DNA of 7,363 nt from Cohaesibacteraceae bacterium (GCA_016764535.1 JAESRR010000169.1:7083-14445); one strand, 5' to 3'; counted from the first letter of the stretch, positions 1 through 5,681 are shown. The notes: generated from the sequence alone by a model not told the origin. Translations and numbers: made by a program.

Positions 1-2528
1 TAAATCGAAACAACGCAGAAGTCGTAAATGCCATTGAAACCGAAGCCGTGGCCGATGCAGCCGGGGTAAGCGGTGTCGATATCAGAAATGCCGCACGAAA
101 TTCGGGAAAAACAGAACAGGAAATCCGCGACACCGTTAAAGACATAAAATTGAATAACGAGCAACTCGGAGGTGACAGCGAAACAACCGAAGCAATTGTA
201 CGCGATTACCTGGAAAATCCACAAGACGGCGCAGTGGAAAAAGCCGCCATCGAAAGCCTGGTGGAAAGTTATAACATCCCTTTGAATGACGCGCGCGCTG
301 CGCTTACAAAGAATGGCGACAGTCCAGGATATGCCGAAATAGCCGAAGTGGTGGCGGTAATGGAACTCGTCAACGGGTCAGGCGGTGGAAAATTCGACGT
401 CTCCAAATCCGAATTCTGGAACAATGTCAAAGACAAGGGCGTCGACCAGATCGTGAAGGAAGCAATTGCGGAGAATCTGGGATTGCCCGAGGCCGCGACA
501 AAAGACAATGATCTTTCGGCCAAAGACCTCACTAATCTGGTTGCCGAACTGGATGCTATTGGTGTGGGTGGAGAGTTTGACCCAACAAAAAAAGCTTTTT
601 GGGACAGGGTAAATCGCAAAGGACTGGATCAGGTCAGGAAAGAAGCAATCGGCGAAGCCCTCGGACTTCCGGAACAGGCTACCAGAAAGAACAATGGCCT
701 GAAGGCTGAGGATATTGCCAATATTGTCGGTGAACTTGCTGCCCTTGGGGCCAAGGGAAAGTTTGACCCTACAAAAGGAGAAGTCTGGAACAAGGTAAAA
801 AAGGATGGCTATGAAGCTACCCTGAAGGAAGCAGTCGGTGATGTTTTCGGTCTTTCAGATGAACTTATAAAGGACCCAAATAAATCCGCAAAAGATCTTG
901 TCGCGGTTGCCGAAAACCGAATGCGGGAAGAAGTCCGCGAGATGATCAGGGAAGTTGCGCGTAATGCCAAACTGAAAGTTGCTATACACAAAAATGCTCT
1001 CGACAATTCGACAAGCGGTCTTGGAAGTGGAGGTTTATCTGGTTTTGGTTCCGGTTCTGGTTTTGGTTCTGGTTCTGGTTCAGCAACAGGCTCCGGTAAC
1101 GCCGGGGCCGGGTCAACAGGCTCGGGCCAGGGGAATGGCAATGCTGGAAGCAACACCGGAACCAATCCCCGCAATGGAATTAATCCATCTACCGGGATTG
1201 CAGGAACCAGCTTTGAAGAAATTATTCCATCAGGCAAACGCGTAACTGACGGAGCGGCTTCGGGACTGGGTAATGCTCTGAGCGGAGACAACGCTGGAGC
1301 GGGGCTGCCAGGAAGTGATAATTCAGGTTTGGGAAGTGGTTCTTCTTCGGGAACGGGAACTGGCGAGGGGTCACGGTCCGGAAATGCCATAGGGGTCGGT
1401 GCACCCGGCTCCGGCCAGACAGGCGTAGGCTCCGATAAAACTGGTGAAGGTTTTGGTATCGGCGACCTTTCTTCAGGAGATGGGCCCGCTCCACGATCGG
1501 GCAGTGGCGTGGAGATCGTACATCACGCAGATGGAAGCGTAACTCTCTCCCATTATACAGTTGTCGATGGAGGGTCAGAAGGAAACATTGCCTACTACCA
1601 TCATTTGGAAATCTATAACTATAATAGTGGTGTCTGGACCAATGAAGACGGACAGGAATATCATAGCCTGGGTAGTGAGAATAATCTGCCACCGCAGGGC
1701 GATTATGGCACCGCATATAACGATGATTACACGTACACCATTCTGGACCCGGACGATGGCAACAATTCAGGTTCGGGTAATTCCGATGACGATGACGGCG
1801 GCAATTCGGGTTCAGGTAATTCCAATGACGATGGAAGCACAGGCGGCAACAACGATAGCAATGGCGACGGTGACAAAGATGATGACGAAGACGGCGAGAA
1901 GGATGATGATGACCAGGATAACCAGTCGGATGACAGTGAACAGGCGAGTGAAGACGACAGCACGGATGATGACGACAAAAATAGCAAAAAAAGTGACAGT
2001 ACGCCCGTTCCGGATGAGGGACCGAGCCGCAGCAGCATAGGTCAGATCTACATCCAGTCCGGTGGCAGGCTCGGTGGTGATGAAATTGATAACATTCTGG
2101 AAGCCATCGGTAGCCAAAGTGGCGGAAACATCGGTGCACCAATTGGCAACACCGGCTATATAATTGTTACAAAAGAGCAAGCGCAAAACGACAATCGACA
2201 ACTCGAGATTAAAATGGGAAGCTCTCTTGGTGCACCTGAACATCAACGGCTTCAGGTCACACTGGAAGATCTAAACGCTGTCGCGATTAGACTTGCCGGT
2301 GGTGGAGTTGTCGATCCTCCGGAAAGCGGCGATGGTACAGTCAAACTGGGTGGTCTCCCTGGCATCACCAACGCACCGCCAATAATTCAGGGCGGTGGCT
2401 CGGGGCCTGTATCCATGGTTTCAAGTGACGGAAACAACGCATCTGCAAGCTCTTTGCATAACACCATCCGCTCTACGATTGCCCTGCAGACAGCAGTCAA
2501 TTCATTGAAAGCAGCCTTTGGTAAATAG
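1..2528 (+). CDS. Large repeat-containing, Gly/Ser- and Asp-rich protein, 5'-truncated
   Basis: The frame is open from the left edge, so the true start lies outside the window; the GTG at 48 has no ribosome binding site and is only the first possible start codon. Numbering from that codon (826 residues): 1-111 charged and helix-like; about 112-290 three tandem repeats; 291-320 a charged helix; 322-485 Gly/Ser/Asn-rich; 486-565 a more ordered part rich in Tyr and His; 566-660 extremely acidic; 664-782 a compact C-terminal region with beta-like segments; then a short polar tail. No transmembrane segment or catalytic motif is visible, and any signal peptide would be in the missing part. The composition resembles secreted or surface-associated multidomain proteins, which is inference only. 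I do not recognise the family. It ends 22 bases before a hairpin terminator and converges with small-protein gene A. Confidence 0.85.
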   Translation, partial: NRNNAEVVNAIETEAVADAAGVSGVDIRNAARNSGKTEQEIRDTVKDIKLNNEQLGGDSETTEAIVRDYLENPQDGAVEKAAIESLVESYNIPLNDARAALTKNGDSPGYAEIAEVVAVMELVNGSGGGKFDVSKSEFWNNVKDKGVDQIVKEAIAENLGLPEAATKDNDLSAKDLTNLVAELDAIGVGGEFDPTKKAFWDRVNRKGLDQVRKEAIGEALGLPEQATRKNNGLKAEDIANIVGELAALGAKGKFDPTKGEVWNKVKKDGYEATLKEAVGDVFGLSDELIKDPNKSAKDLVAVAENRMREEVREMIREVARNAKLKVAIHKNALDNSTSGLGSGGLSGFGSGSGFGSGSGSATGSGNAGAGSTGSGQGNGNAGSNTGTNPRNGINPSTGIAGTSFEEIIPSGKRVTDGAASGLGNALSGDNAGAGLPGSDNSGLGSGSSSGTGTGEGSRSGNAIGVGAPGSGQTGVGSDKTGEGFGIGDLSSGDGPAPRSGSGVEIVHHADGSVTLSHYTVVDGGSEGNIAYYHHLEIYNYNSGVWTNEDGQEYHSLGSENNLPPQGDYGTAYNDDYTYTILDPDDGNNSGSGNSDDDDGGNSGSGNSNDDGSTGGNNDSNGDGDKDDDEDGEKDDDDQDNQSDDSEQASEDDSTDDDDKNSKKSDSTPVPDEGPSRSSIGQIYIQSGGRLGGDEIDNILEAIGSQSGGNIGAPIGNTGYIIVTKEQAQNDNRQLEIKMGSSLGAPEHQRLQVTLEDLNAVAIRLAGGGVVDPPESGDGTVKLGGLPGITNAPPIIQGGGSGPVSMVSSDGNNASASSLHNTIRSTIALQTAVNSLKAAFGK
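381..917 (+). repeat. Three tandem ~61-residue repeats within the large protein
   Basis: Within the large CDS a unit of 61-62 residues occurs three times. Each begins with a Gly-rich turn and KFD/EFD, followed by a Trp eight residues after the Phe (F116/W124, F177/W185, F239/W247, numbering from the GTG at 48). Then come a K/R-G-x-D-like stretch, KEAI/KEAV, LGLP-like and A-K/E-D segments. Spacing is 61 then 62 residues. A fourth, degenerate copy without the F/W signature seems to precede them (residues about 62-111). DNA identity between units is low, so this is an old protein-level duplication rather than a recent DNA repeat. Confidence 0.8.
1011..1502 (+). other. Gly/Ser-rich low-complexity region
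   Basis: This codes for about 160 residues dominated by Gly, Ser, Asn, Ala and Thr. It starts with an imperfect hexanucleotide array at 1041-1080 (units of GGTTCT or GGTTTT, read as Gly-Ser/Phe). It is probably a flexible linker between the helical repeats and the C-terminal half. The reverse strand is also open here, but only as a composition artefact. Confidence 0.75.
1743..2027 (+). other. Asp-rich acidic region
   Basis: This codes for about 95 residues made mostly of Asp, Glu, Ser, Asn and Gly, with runs of four Asp. A 39-bp (13-residue) tandem duplication opens it, at 1758-1796 and 1797-1835, with core NSGSGNS followed by an Asp-rich end. Such tracts can bind calcium or stay unfolded. 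No regular RTX nonapeptide (GGxGxDxUx) is present, so no calcium function is assigned. Confidence 0.7.
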
Positions 2529-2550
2529 CGCTCATTACCATCTCCAACGC

Positions 2551-2589
2551 AAAAGACCGCCGATCCGGGACGGATCAAACGGTCTTTTT
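2551..2589. terminator. Bidirectional hairpin terminator between the large gene and gene A
   Basis: AAAAGACCG pairs with CGGTCTTTT, and inside that GATCC pairs with GGATC around a five-base loop. A run of five T follows on the + strand and four T on the - strand. It sits 22 bases after the large gene's stop and about 90 bases after the stop of gene A, so it can end both converging transcripts. The same hairpin recurs in modules B, C and D. Confidence 0.85.
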
Positions 2590-2590
2590 G

Positions 2591-2665
2591 TGTCTGCTCC
2601 CTGATTGAGGGACCAGAACGACACAAGGGGAGGATGCCGTTCCGGTCCCTGTCTCAGACAGGAGA
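2591..2665 (-). ncRNA. 3'-UTR conserved stem-loop of module A
   Basis: The outer stem is TGTCTG (2591-2596) with CAGACA (2655-2660). The inner stem is 2608-2620 with 2638-2650: twelve pairs and one mismatch (AGGGACC-A-GAACG against CGTTC-C-GGTCCCT). In the transcript the loop carries UCCUCCC (complement of 2628-2634). Next to the stop codon lies UCUCCUGU (complement of 2658-2665), complementary to this gene's own ribosome binding site. The inner stem differs completely from those of B-D while pairing is kept, which supports a real RNA structure. It may be only a UTR element or may yield a processed small RNA. Confidence 0.6.
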
Positions 2666-2680
2666 AATATTCAGTTCAAC

Positions 2681-2926
2681 TTACTTGTAAAGGCGAACGC
2701 TATCGCTTGAAGCGTTGGTGTCATACTGAATGAATTTGTTGTAATCGAGTTCTGAACCAGATGCGCGGCGGCCTTCAACAACCGGTGCAAAGTTTGAACC
2801 TGCATCTTCGATATAAACGTAGTTTGTACGGTCGTTGATTGTATCTTCCTGAAGCAGGATGGTCCCTGCAGAAGCAGCAGATGCGGACAATACGAGAGCG
2901 GCAGTAGCCAGAGCGAATTTGTTCAT
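2681..2926 (-). CDS. Small exported protein A (81 aa, four-member local family)
   Basis: The start is the ATG at 2926-2924, eight bases after the AGGAG of a perfect ACAGGAGA site. An in-frame upstream extension would run through the promoter and is rejected. Residues 1-20 form a typical Sec signal peptide: MNK, a hydrophobic Ala/Leu/Val core, then SASAASA with predicted cleavage after Ala20. The mature part is about 61 residues, without cysteine or a membrane segment. Its motifs, shared with the three paralogues, are GTILL, ED-x-IND, YVY-[IV]-ED, PVVEGRRA, DY-x-KFIQYD and a C-terminal RLY. It matches B at 71 of 81 positions, C at 64 of 80 and D at 56 of 81. It is probably periplasmic or secreted. 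The family is not recognised and no function is assigned. Confidence 0.88.
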   Translation of the reverse strand: MNKFALATAALVLSASAASAGTILLQEDTINDRTNYVYIEDAGSNFAPVVEGRRASGSELDYNKFIQYDTNASSDSVRLYK

Positions 2927-2933
2927 TATATAG

Positions 2934-2941
2934 TCTCCTGT
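2934..2941 (-). promoter_or_regulatory. Ribosome binding site of gene A, with complement in its 3' UTR
   Basis: The transcript reads ACAGGAGA, a strong Shine-Dalgarno site. The reverse complement, UCUCCUGU, lies 15 bases after the stop codon of the same mRNA. This pairing is repeated in all four modules. Confidence 0.8.
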
Positions 2942-2953
2942 AAGAGTATCTGT

Positions 2954-2969
2954 GGCGGTTTGTCCCGCC
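2954..2969 (-). promoter_or_regulatory. Leader hairpin of gene A
   Basis: GGCGG and CCGCC pair around a six-base loop, just after the predicted transcription start and 12 bases before the ribosome binding site. It is conserved in position and sequence in B and C, and as a four-pair version in D. The likely role is mRNA 5'-end stabilisation or translation control (inference). Confidence 0.65.
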
Positions 2970-2979
2970 GATAATCTCA

Positions 2980-3008
2980 AGATGGGGATGCAATCCCTGA
3001 CTTTCAAA
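2980..3008 (-). promoter_or_regulatory. Promoter of gene A, RpoH-like
   Basis: On the - strand: TTTGAAA, a 15-base spacer, then CCCATCT. All four modules keep TTTGAAA and exactly 15 bases; the -10 is CCTATCT in B-D. This resembles sigma-32-type promoters of alphaproteobacteria (TTGAAA / CYTATNT). The A copy also reads CCCCATCT, close to the enterobacterial -10. The expected start lies just before the leader hairpin, giving a leader of about 45-55 bases. Confidence 0.6.
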
Positions 3009-3015
3009 TCACAAG

Positions 3016-3065
3016 TCAGCAACGCTGATGTGATCAATTTGCATGGCTCAAACCCTTGAAATTAA
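3016..3065 (-). promoter_or_regulatory. Upstream inverted repeat and conserved box of module A
   Basis: TCAGC-AAC-GCTGA (3016-3028) is an inverted repeat centred about 14 bases upstream of the -35. Further out is a box at 3039-3065 (+ strand TTGCATGGCTCAA, then CCCTTGAAATTAA). The box starts 31 bases beyond the -35 edge in A, B and C and 32 in D. The fixed phasing suggests an activator or repressor site; the binding protein is unknown. Confidence 0.45.
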
Positions 3066-3098
3066 TACTTTCCATCCCAACAGTACAATGTATCGAAA

Positions 3099-4115
3099 TT
3101 ACCCCAGTAGCAGCTGTTCCTGCTCCGGTTTAAGGCCACATCCAAGAGGAACATCCCGGCGACCGCGATCCCATGCAAGTAATGGTTCCAGCGTATCGAT
3201 AAGCGGCCGAATTTGCAGCCCGGCAGCCTGCGCCTTTTGCGTATCGATCTGCATGAAATACTCAAATCCAGGAACAGCAGGTGTCATCAGGGGGAAATCT
3301 GTCCAGGGTTGAATGCCCGCGGCGAGTATTTCTTCCGGGTCAAACCAGACAAATTCAGCCGGTGATTTGATGGCTTCAACAACTGAATTCAACAAGTCTT
3401 CCAGAGATACCGGCTGCCCTGTCACATTCCAGACACCAGGCAGTTTCTTTTCGCAGCACCCAAGAGCAAAGCCTGCCACATCCCGTACATCAATAAACTG
3501 GATTTTCGCGGTTTTTGGCCCGGGCGCAGGAACACGCTGCATATCGCCATGCGCCATATCAATACGGCGCATCCACCAGGTTAGCCTGTTCGTATAATCG
3601 CCAGCCCCGACCAAAAGCCCGACACGCAACAAACTGGCCCGATCGCCCAGTCTTTCGATGGCTGCAAGTTCGCAGCCACGTTTCAGCGCACCATATGATC
3701 CACCATAGGCGGCGGCAGAACCACGATCCGCTTTTGGTATTTTGCGCGCAACTTCAAAATCTTCCTCGCCCGGAGCAGGCACCGGATGATCCTCGGTCAG
3801 TTCAGGTTTAGTGAATGTCCCGTAGGCCGAAATGGAGGAAATCAACACATAGCGTTTGATATTATCGCCAACAGCATCAAGAAGTGCATTCACCGCATCG
3901 GGCGTGAAGGCGCAGGTATCAAAAACCCAGTCGAAATTTCGATCTTTGAGATCTGGAGGGTCATATCTGTCGGCACGGATAATGTCGACATTGTCCGGTA
4001 GCGGGCGATTTGTCTCACCACGCACCATGATACTGGTTTGGTGACCGGCATTAACAATCGCGTCGGTCAGGGCGCCGCCCTGAAAACCTGTTCCCCCAAC
4101 GATTAAACACTTCAT
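3099..4115 (-). CDS. Atypical short-chain dehydrogenase / NAD-dependent epimerase-like protein
   Basis: The start is the ATG at 4115-4113, eight bases after AGGAAG, giving 338 residues. The product begins directly with the first Rossmann strand and the dinucleotide-binding motif GGTGFQG (residues 7-13), as usual for extended or atypical SDR proteins. A strand ending SSISAY (93-98) supplies the Ser region, and Y141-x-x-x-K145 (YGALK) is the catalytic pair. WNVTG (229-233) and the C-terminal helical part fit the substrate-binding half. The expected role is NAD(P)-dependent redox or epimerisation on a sugar-nucleotide-like or other small substrate in the cytoplasm; the substrate cannot be told. 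It lies between modules A and B on the same strand. No terminator follows its stop, so its transcript may run into module A. Confidence 0.88.
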   Translation of the reverse strand: MKCLIVGGTGFQGGALTDAIVNAGHQTSIMVRGETNRPLPDNVDIIRADRYDPPDLKDRNFDWVFDTCAFTPDAVNALLDAVGDNIKRYVLISSISAYGTFTKPELTEDHPVPAPGEEDFEVARKIPKADRGSAAAYGGSYGALKRGCELAAIERLGDRASLLRVGLLVGAGDYTNRLTWWMRRIDMAHGDMQRVPAPGPKTAKIQFIDVRDVAGFALGCCEKKLPGVWNVTGQPVSLEDLLNSVVEAIKSPAEFVWFDPEEILAAGIQPWTDFPLMTPAVPGFEYFMQIDTQKAQAAGLQIRPLIDTLEPLLAWDRGRRDVPLGCGLKPEQEQLLLG

Positions 4116-4234
4116 AAAATTTGCTTCCTGATAACAATTTGGCGGGAGTTCCGGTCGACCAGAGATGGCAACCAGAATCGGAATGATTGTATCAAGGATG
4201 GGATGATAATGAGGATCACGCAACACCGCAAAGC
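4116..4234 (-). promoter_or_regulatory. Leader region of the dehydrogenase gene
   Basis: These 119 bases separate the dehydrogenase start from the terminator of module B, so the gene probably has its own promoter here. AGGAAG (complement of 4124-4129) is the ribosome binding site. I see only weak promoter candidates, such as TTGATACAAT on the - strand around 4190-4200, with no good partner box. Confidence 0.3.
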
Positions 4235-4273
4235 AAAAGACCGCCGATCCGGTTGGGATCGAACGGTCTTTTT
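4235..4273 (-). terminator. Hairpin terminator of module B
   Basis: AAAAGACCG and CGGTCTTTT form the outer stem, CGATCC and GGATCG the inner stem, with loop GGTTG and a small internal loop. It lies about 100 bases after the stop of gene B. T runs flank both sides (five on the + strand, four on the - strand), so it also blocks transcription from the opposite direction. Confidence 0.8.
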
Positions 4274-4298
4274 GGTGTCGCAGTCAGTTGCTTCACAG

Positions 4299-4362
4299 TG
4301 TCTGATCAGGCGGCTCAATCATCGGGAGGAACAATCAAACCGCCTTTAAATCAGACAGGAGA
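4299..4362 (-). ncRNA. 3'-UTR conserved stem-loop of module B
   Basis: The outer stem is TGTCTGA (4299-4305) with TCAGACA (4351-4357); the inner stem is AGGCGG (4308-4313) with CCGCCT (4340-4345). The loop contains GGGAGGA (4324-4330), read as UCCUCCC in the transcript. UCUCCUGU (complement of 4355-4362) lies 12 bases after the stop and matches the gene's own ribosome binding site. The segment just beyond (TGTCGCAGTCAGTT) is shared with module D. Confidence 0.6.
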
Positions 4363-4374
4363 AGTCTATTCAGA

Positions 4375-4620
4375 TTAGTTGTAGAGGCGCTTGCTTTCGC
4401 TTTCTGCATTCATGTCATACTGAATGAATTTGTTGTAATCGAGTTCGGAAGCTGCAGCGCGGCGACCTTCAACAACAGGGGTAAAGTTAGAGCCTGCATC
4501 TTCAATATAAACGTAGTTTGTACGGTCGTTGATTGTATCTTCCTGAAGCAGGATGGTGCCTGCAGAAGCAGCAGAAGCGGAAAGAACCAGAGCAGCAGCA
4601 GCCAGAGCGAATTTTTTCAT
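4375..4620 (-). CDS. Small exported protein B (81 aa)
   Basis: The start is the ATG at 4620-4618, preceded by ACAGGAGA with a 7-base gap. The upstream in-frame extension crosses the promoter and is rejected. MKKFALAAAALVLSASAASA is a textbook signal peptide, cleaved after Ala20. The mature part keeps all family motifs (GTILL, IND, YVYIED, PVVEGRRA, DYNKFIQYD, RLY) and has no cysteine. It is closest to A: ten differences in 81, mostly at the C-terminal end, where charged residues replace small ones. Coding DNA is identical to A for 53 bases (4505-4557 against 2811-2863). It is probably exported; the function is unknown. It has its own promoter and terminator. Confidence 0.88.
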   Translation of the reverse strand: MKKFALAAAALVLSASAASAGTILLQEDTINDRTNYVYIEDAGSNFTPVVEGRRAAASELDYNKFIQYDMNAESESKRLYN

Positions 4621-4627
4621 TGTAGTG

Positions 4628-4635
4628 TCTCCTGT
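4628..4635 (-). promoter_or_regulatory. Ribosome binding site of gene B, with complement in its 3' UTR
   Basis: The transcript reads ACAGGAGA. The perfect 8-base complement lies at 4355-4362 in the same mRNA. Confidence 0.8.
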
Positions 4636-4647
4636 AAGAGTATCAGT

Positions 4648-4663
4648 GGCGGTTTGTTCCGCC
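4648..4663 (-). promoter_or_regulatory. Leader hairpin of gene B
   Basis: GGCGG and CCGCC pair around TTTGTT, directly upstream of a leader stretch (GATACTCTT in the transcript) shared by all modules except for its first bases in D. Confidence 0.65.
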
Positions 4664-4673
4664 GATGATCTGG

Positions 4674-4702
4674 AGATAGGTATCAATAGTCTGACTTTCA
4701 AA
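4674..4702 (-). promoter_or_regulatory. Promoter of gene B, RpoH-like
   Basis: On the - strand TTTGAAA, 15 bases, CCTATCT. Spacing and both boxes match modules C and D exactly. Confidence 0.6.
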
Positions 4703-4710
4703 CACCAAAT

Positions 4711-4762
4711 CTGCAACGCAGTCATGTCAAAATTGCACGGCTCAATCCCTTGAAATTAATAC
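4711..4762 (-). promoter_or_regulatory. Upstream inverted repeat and conserved box of module B
   Basis: CTGC-AAC-GCAG (4711-4721) replaces the CAGC-AAC-GCTG of A and C: both arms changed together, so symmetry is kept. The outer box (4733-4762, TTGCACGGCTCAA then CCCTTGAAATTAA) starts 31 bases from the -35 edge, as in A and C. Confidence 0.45.
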
Positions 4763-4854
4763 TTATCTATCACCAGGCGGCAGGGCTTCTCCATTCGGCA
4801 TCTGGCAGGTTTTGCCGGGAATTCATTCACCATTATTATTCGGTTCTCCAACGC

Positions 4855-4893
4855 AAAAGACCGTCGATCCGGTTGGGATCGAACGGTCTTTTT
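4855..4893 (-). terminator. Hairpin terminator of module C
   Basis: Same hairpin as in module B with one base changed, in the internal loop (T for C), and loop GGTTG. It lies about 110 bases after the stop of gene C and 92 bases upstream of the module B outer box, so it insulates B from C. Confidence 0.8.
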
Positions 4894-4927
4894 GGAGTGT
4901 GTGATACTTCGTAGTCTTTATATGGGA

Positions 4928-4990
4928 TGTCTGAAGGGCGGTTCAACCTTTGGGAGGAAAAATTGAACCGCCGCAATTTCAGACAGGAGA
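4928..4990 (-). ncRNA. 3'-UTR conserved stem-loop of module C
   Basis: This is the clearest copy. The outer stem is TGTCTGAA (4928-4935) with TTCAGACA (4978-4985). The inner stem is ten perfect pairs, GGCGGTTCAA (4937-4946) with TTGAACCGCC (4963-4972). The 16-base loop holds GGGAGGA (4952-4958), read as UCCUCCC in the transcript. UCUCCUGU (complement of 4983-4990) lies 15 bases after the stop. Confidence 0.65.
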
Positions 4991-5005
4991 TATATTCAGT
5001 TCAGA

Positions 5006-5248
5006 TTAACGAAGGCGTACGTTGCCGCTTTCGGAGTTCTGATCGTACTGAATGAATTTTGAATAATCGAGATCTGAGCCCGATGCGCGGCGACCTTCAA
5101 CAACGGGGGTAAAGTTTGTGCCATTGTCTTCAATATAGACATAAACTGTTTTGTCGTTGATAAGGTCTTCCTGAAGAAGAATGGTGCCTGCAGAAGCAGC
5201 AGATGCGGACAGAACCAGAGCGGCAGCAGCCAGAGAGAATTTGTTCAT
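5006..5248 (-). CDS. Small exported protein C (80 aa)
   Basis: The start is the ATG at 5248-5246, seven bases after ACAGGAGA. MNKFSLAAAALVLSASAASA is the signal peptide. The mature protein of about 60 residues keeps GTILLQED, IND, YVYIED, PVVEGRRASGS, KFIQYD and ends VRLR, one residue shorter than its paralogues and lacking their C-terminal Tyr. It matches A at 64 of 80 positions, yet its upstream region is identical to A for 47 bases (5313-5359 against 2991-3037). That mismatch between coding and regulatory relatedness points to recombination. Exported; function unknown. Confidence 0.87.
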   Translation of the reverse strand: MNKFSLAAAALVLSASAASAGTILLQEDLINDKTVYVYIEDNGTNFTPVVEGRRASGSDLDYSKFIQYDQNSESGNVRLR

Positions 5249-5255
5249 TTTATAG

Positions 5256-5263
5256 TCTCCTGT
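5256..5263 (-). promoter_or_regulatory. Ribosome binding site of gene C, with complement in its 3' UTR
   Basis: The transcript reads ACAGGAGA. Its perfect complement is at 4983-4990 of the same mRNA. Confidence 0.8.
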
Positions 5264-5275
5264 AAGAGTATCAGT

Positions 5276-5291
5276 GGCGGTTTGTTCCGCC
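5276..5291 (-). promoter_or_regulatory. Leader hairpin of gene C
   Basis: GGCGG pairs with CCGCC around TTTGTT; identical to the module B hairpin. Confidence 0.65.
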
Positions 5292-5301
5292 GATGATCTG
5301 G

Positions 5302-5330
5302 AGATAGGTATCCAATCCCTGACTTTCAAA
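5302..5330 (-). promoter_or_regulatory. Promoter of gene C, RpoH-like
   Basis: On the - strand TTTGAAA, 15 bases, CCTATCT. The spacer is almost identical to module A. Confidence 0.6.
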
Positions 5331-5337
5331 TCACAAG

Positions 5338-5383
5338 TCAGCAACGCTGATGTGATCAAATTGCATGGCTTGAACCCTTGAAA
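5338..5383 (-). promoter_or_regulatory. Upstream inverted repeat and conserved box of module C
   Basis: TCAGC-AAC-GCTGA (5338-5350) is identical to module A. The outer box (5361-5383, TTGCATGGC then CCCTTGAAA) starts 31 bases from the -35 edge. Conservation stops at about 5383, which marks the module's outer border. Confidence 0.45.
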
Positions 5384-5389
5384 AACCGG

Positions 5390-5437
5390 TTCTGTATCAG
5401 TTGCAATCCCGTGTTCTGTATCTGTGGCAATCCCGTG
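5390..5437. repeat. 24-bp tandem direct repeat
   Basis: Two adjacent copies (5390-5413 and 5414-5437) share TTCTGTATC, then a variable three bases with two differences, then GCAATCCCGTG. They are enclosed by GGTTCTG (5388-5394) and CAGAACC (5439-5445) in inverted orientation. Read on the - strand, the second copy contains GCCACAGATAC, also found in the leader of gene A, so it may be a fragment of an old module. Confidence 0.6.
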
Positions 5438-5681
5438 TCAGAACCATTTTATTCAGCTAAAAGGAGCTTGCCGGGATAATGGTCATCTGATAACCATCGA
5501 TCTGATTTTTACTGGAGATTTTATGTCCCGTTGACTGTGGATCGCATCCCGCGATCCGTCACAAGCCAAAATGCAAGACCGCCTGCATCCGCAGTTGCGG
5601 CAGTTTTCGCTTGATCAATAATCAGTCAATTCGTCCTGCGCTGTTTGCAGGCTCAGCCGCCTGTCATCAGGTGGCATATAC
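5438..5681. other. Intergenic region upstream of the acetyltransferase
   Basis: About 240 bases with no gene-sized reading frame on either strand. It holds a 19-base palindrome-like site (5479-5497) and a perfect 7-base inverted repeat, GGATCGC-ATCCC-GCGATCC (5539-5557), with no T run and therefore not a terminator. I see no convincing promoter for the acetyltransferase gene. Confidence 0.5.
5479..5497. promoter_or_regulatory. 19-base palindrome, possible operator
   Basis: ATGGTCATC and GATAACCAT are inverted around a central T with one mismatched position. Its size and symmetry suit a dimeric repressor site. It lies about 200 bases upstream of the acetyltransferase; no matching regulator gene is in the window. 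Confidence 0.3.

Noticed and set aside
1743..2027. RTX calcium-binding repeats or a sortase-type wall anchor in the acidic region
   Set aside because: No regular nonapeptide GGxGxDxUx and no LPxTG; only irregular Asp/Asn/Gly/Ser.
809..2246. Long open frames on the - strand and in other + frames inside the large gene
   Set aside because: They give Pro/Arg/His- or Ser-rich low-complexity products mirroring the Gly/Ser and Asp codons of the + strand gene, and have no ribosome binding sites.
3043..4044. Several + strand frames opposite the dehydrogenase
   Set aside because: Shadows of the real - strand gene; Arg/Ser-rich products without motifs.
4116..4226. 37-residue N-terminal extension of the dehydrogenase
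   Set aside because: The family starts directly at the Rossmann strand; ATG at 4115 has AGGAAG at good spacing.
2927..5359. Longer N-termini for small proteins A, B and C starting upstream of the signal peptide
   Set aside because: The extensions run through the conserved promoter, leader hairpin and ribosome binding site; the internal ATG has an ideal ACAGGAGA and begins a typical signal peptide.
5611..5629. FNR-like box TTGATCAATAATCA
   Set aside because: The second half-site is shifted by one base from TTGAT-N4-ATCAA and there is no supporting promoter.
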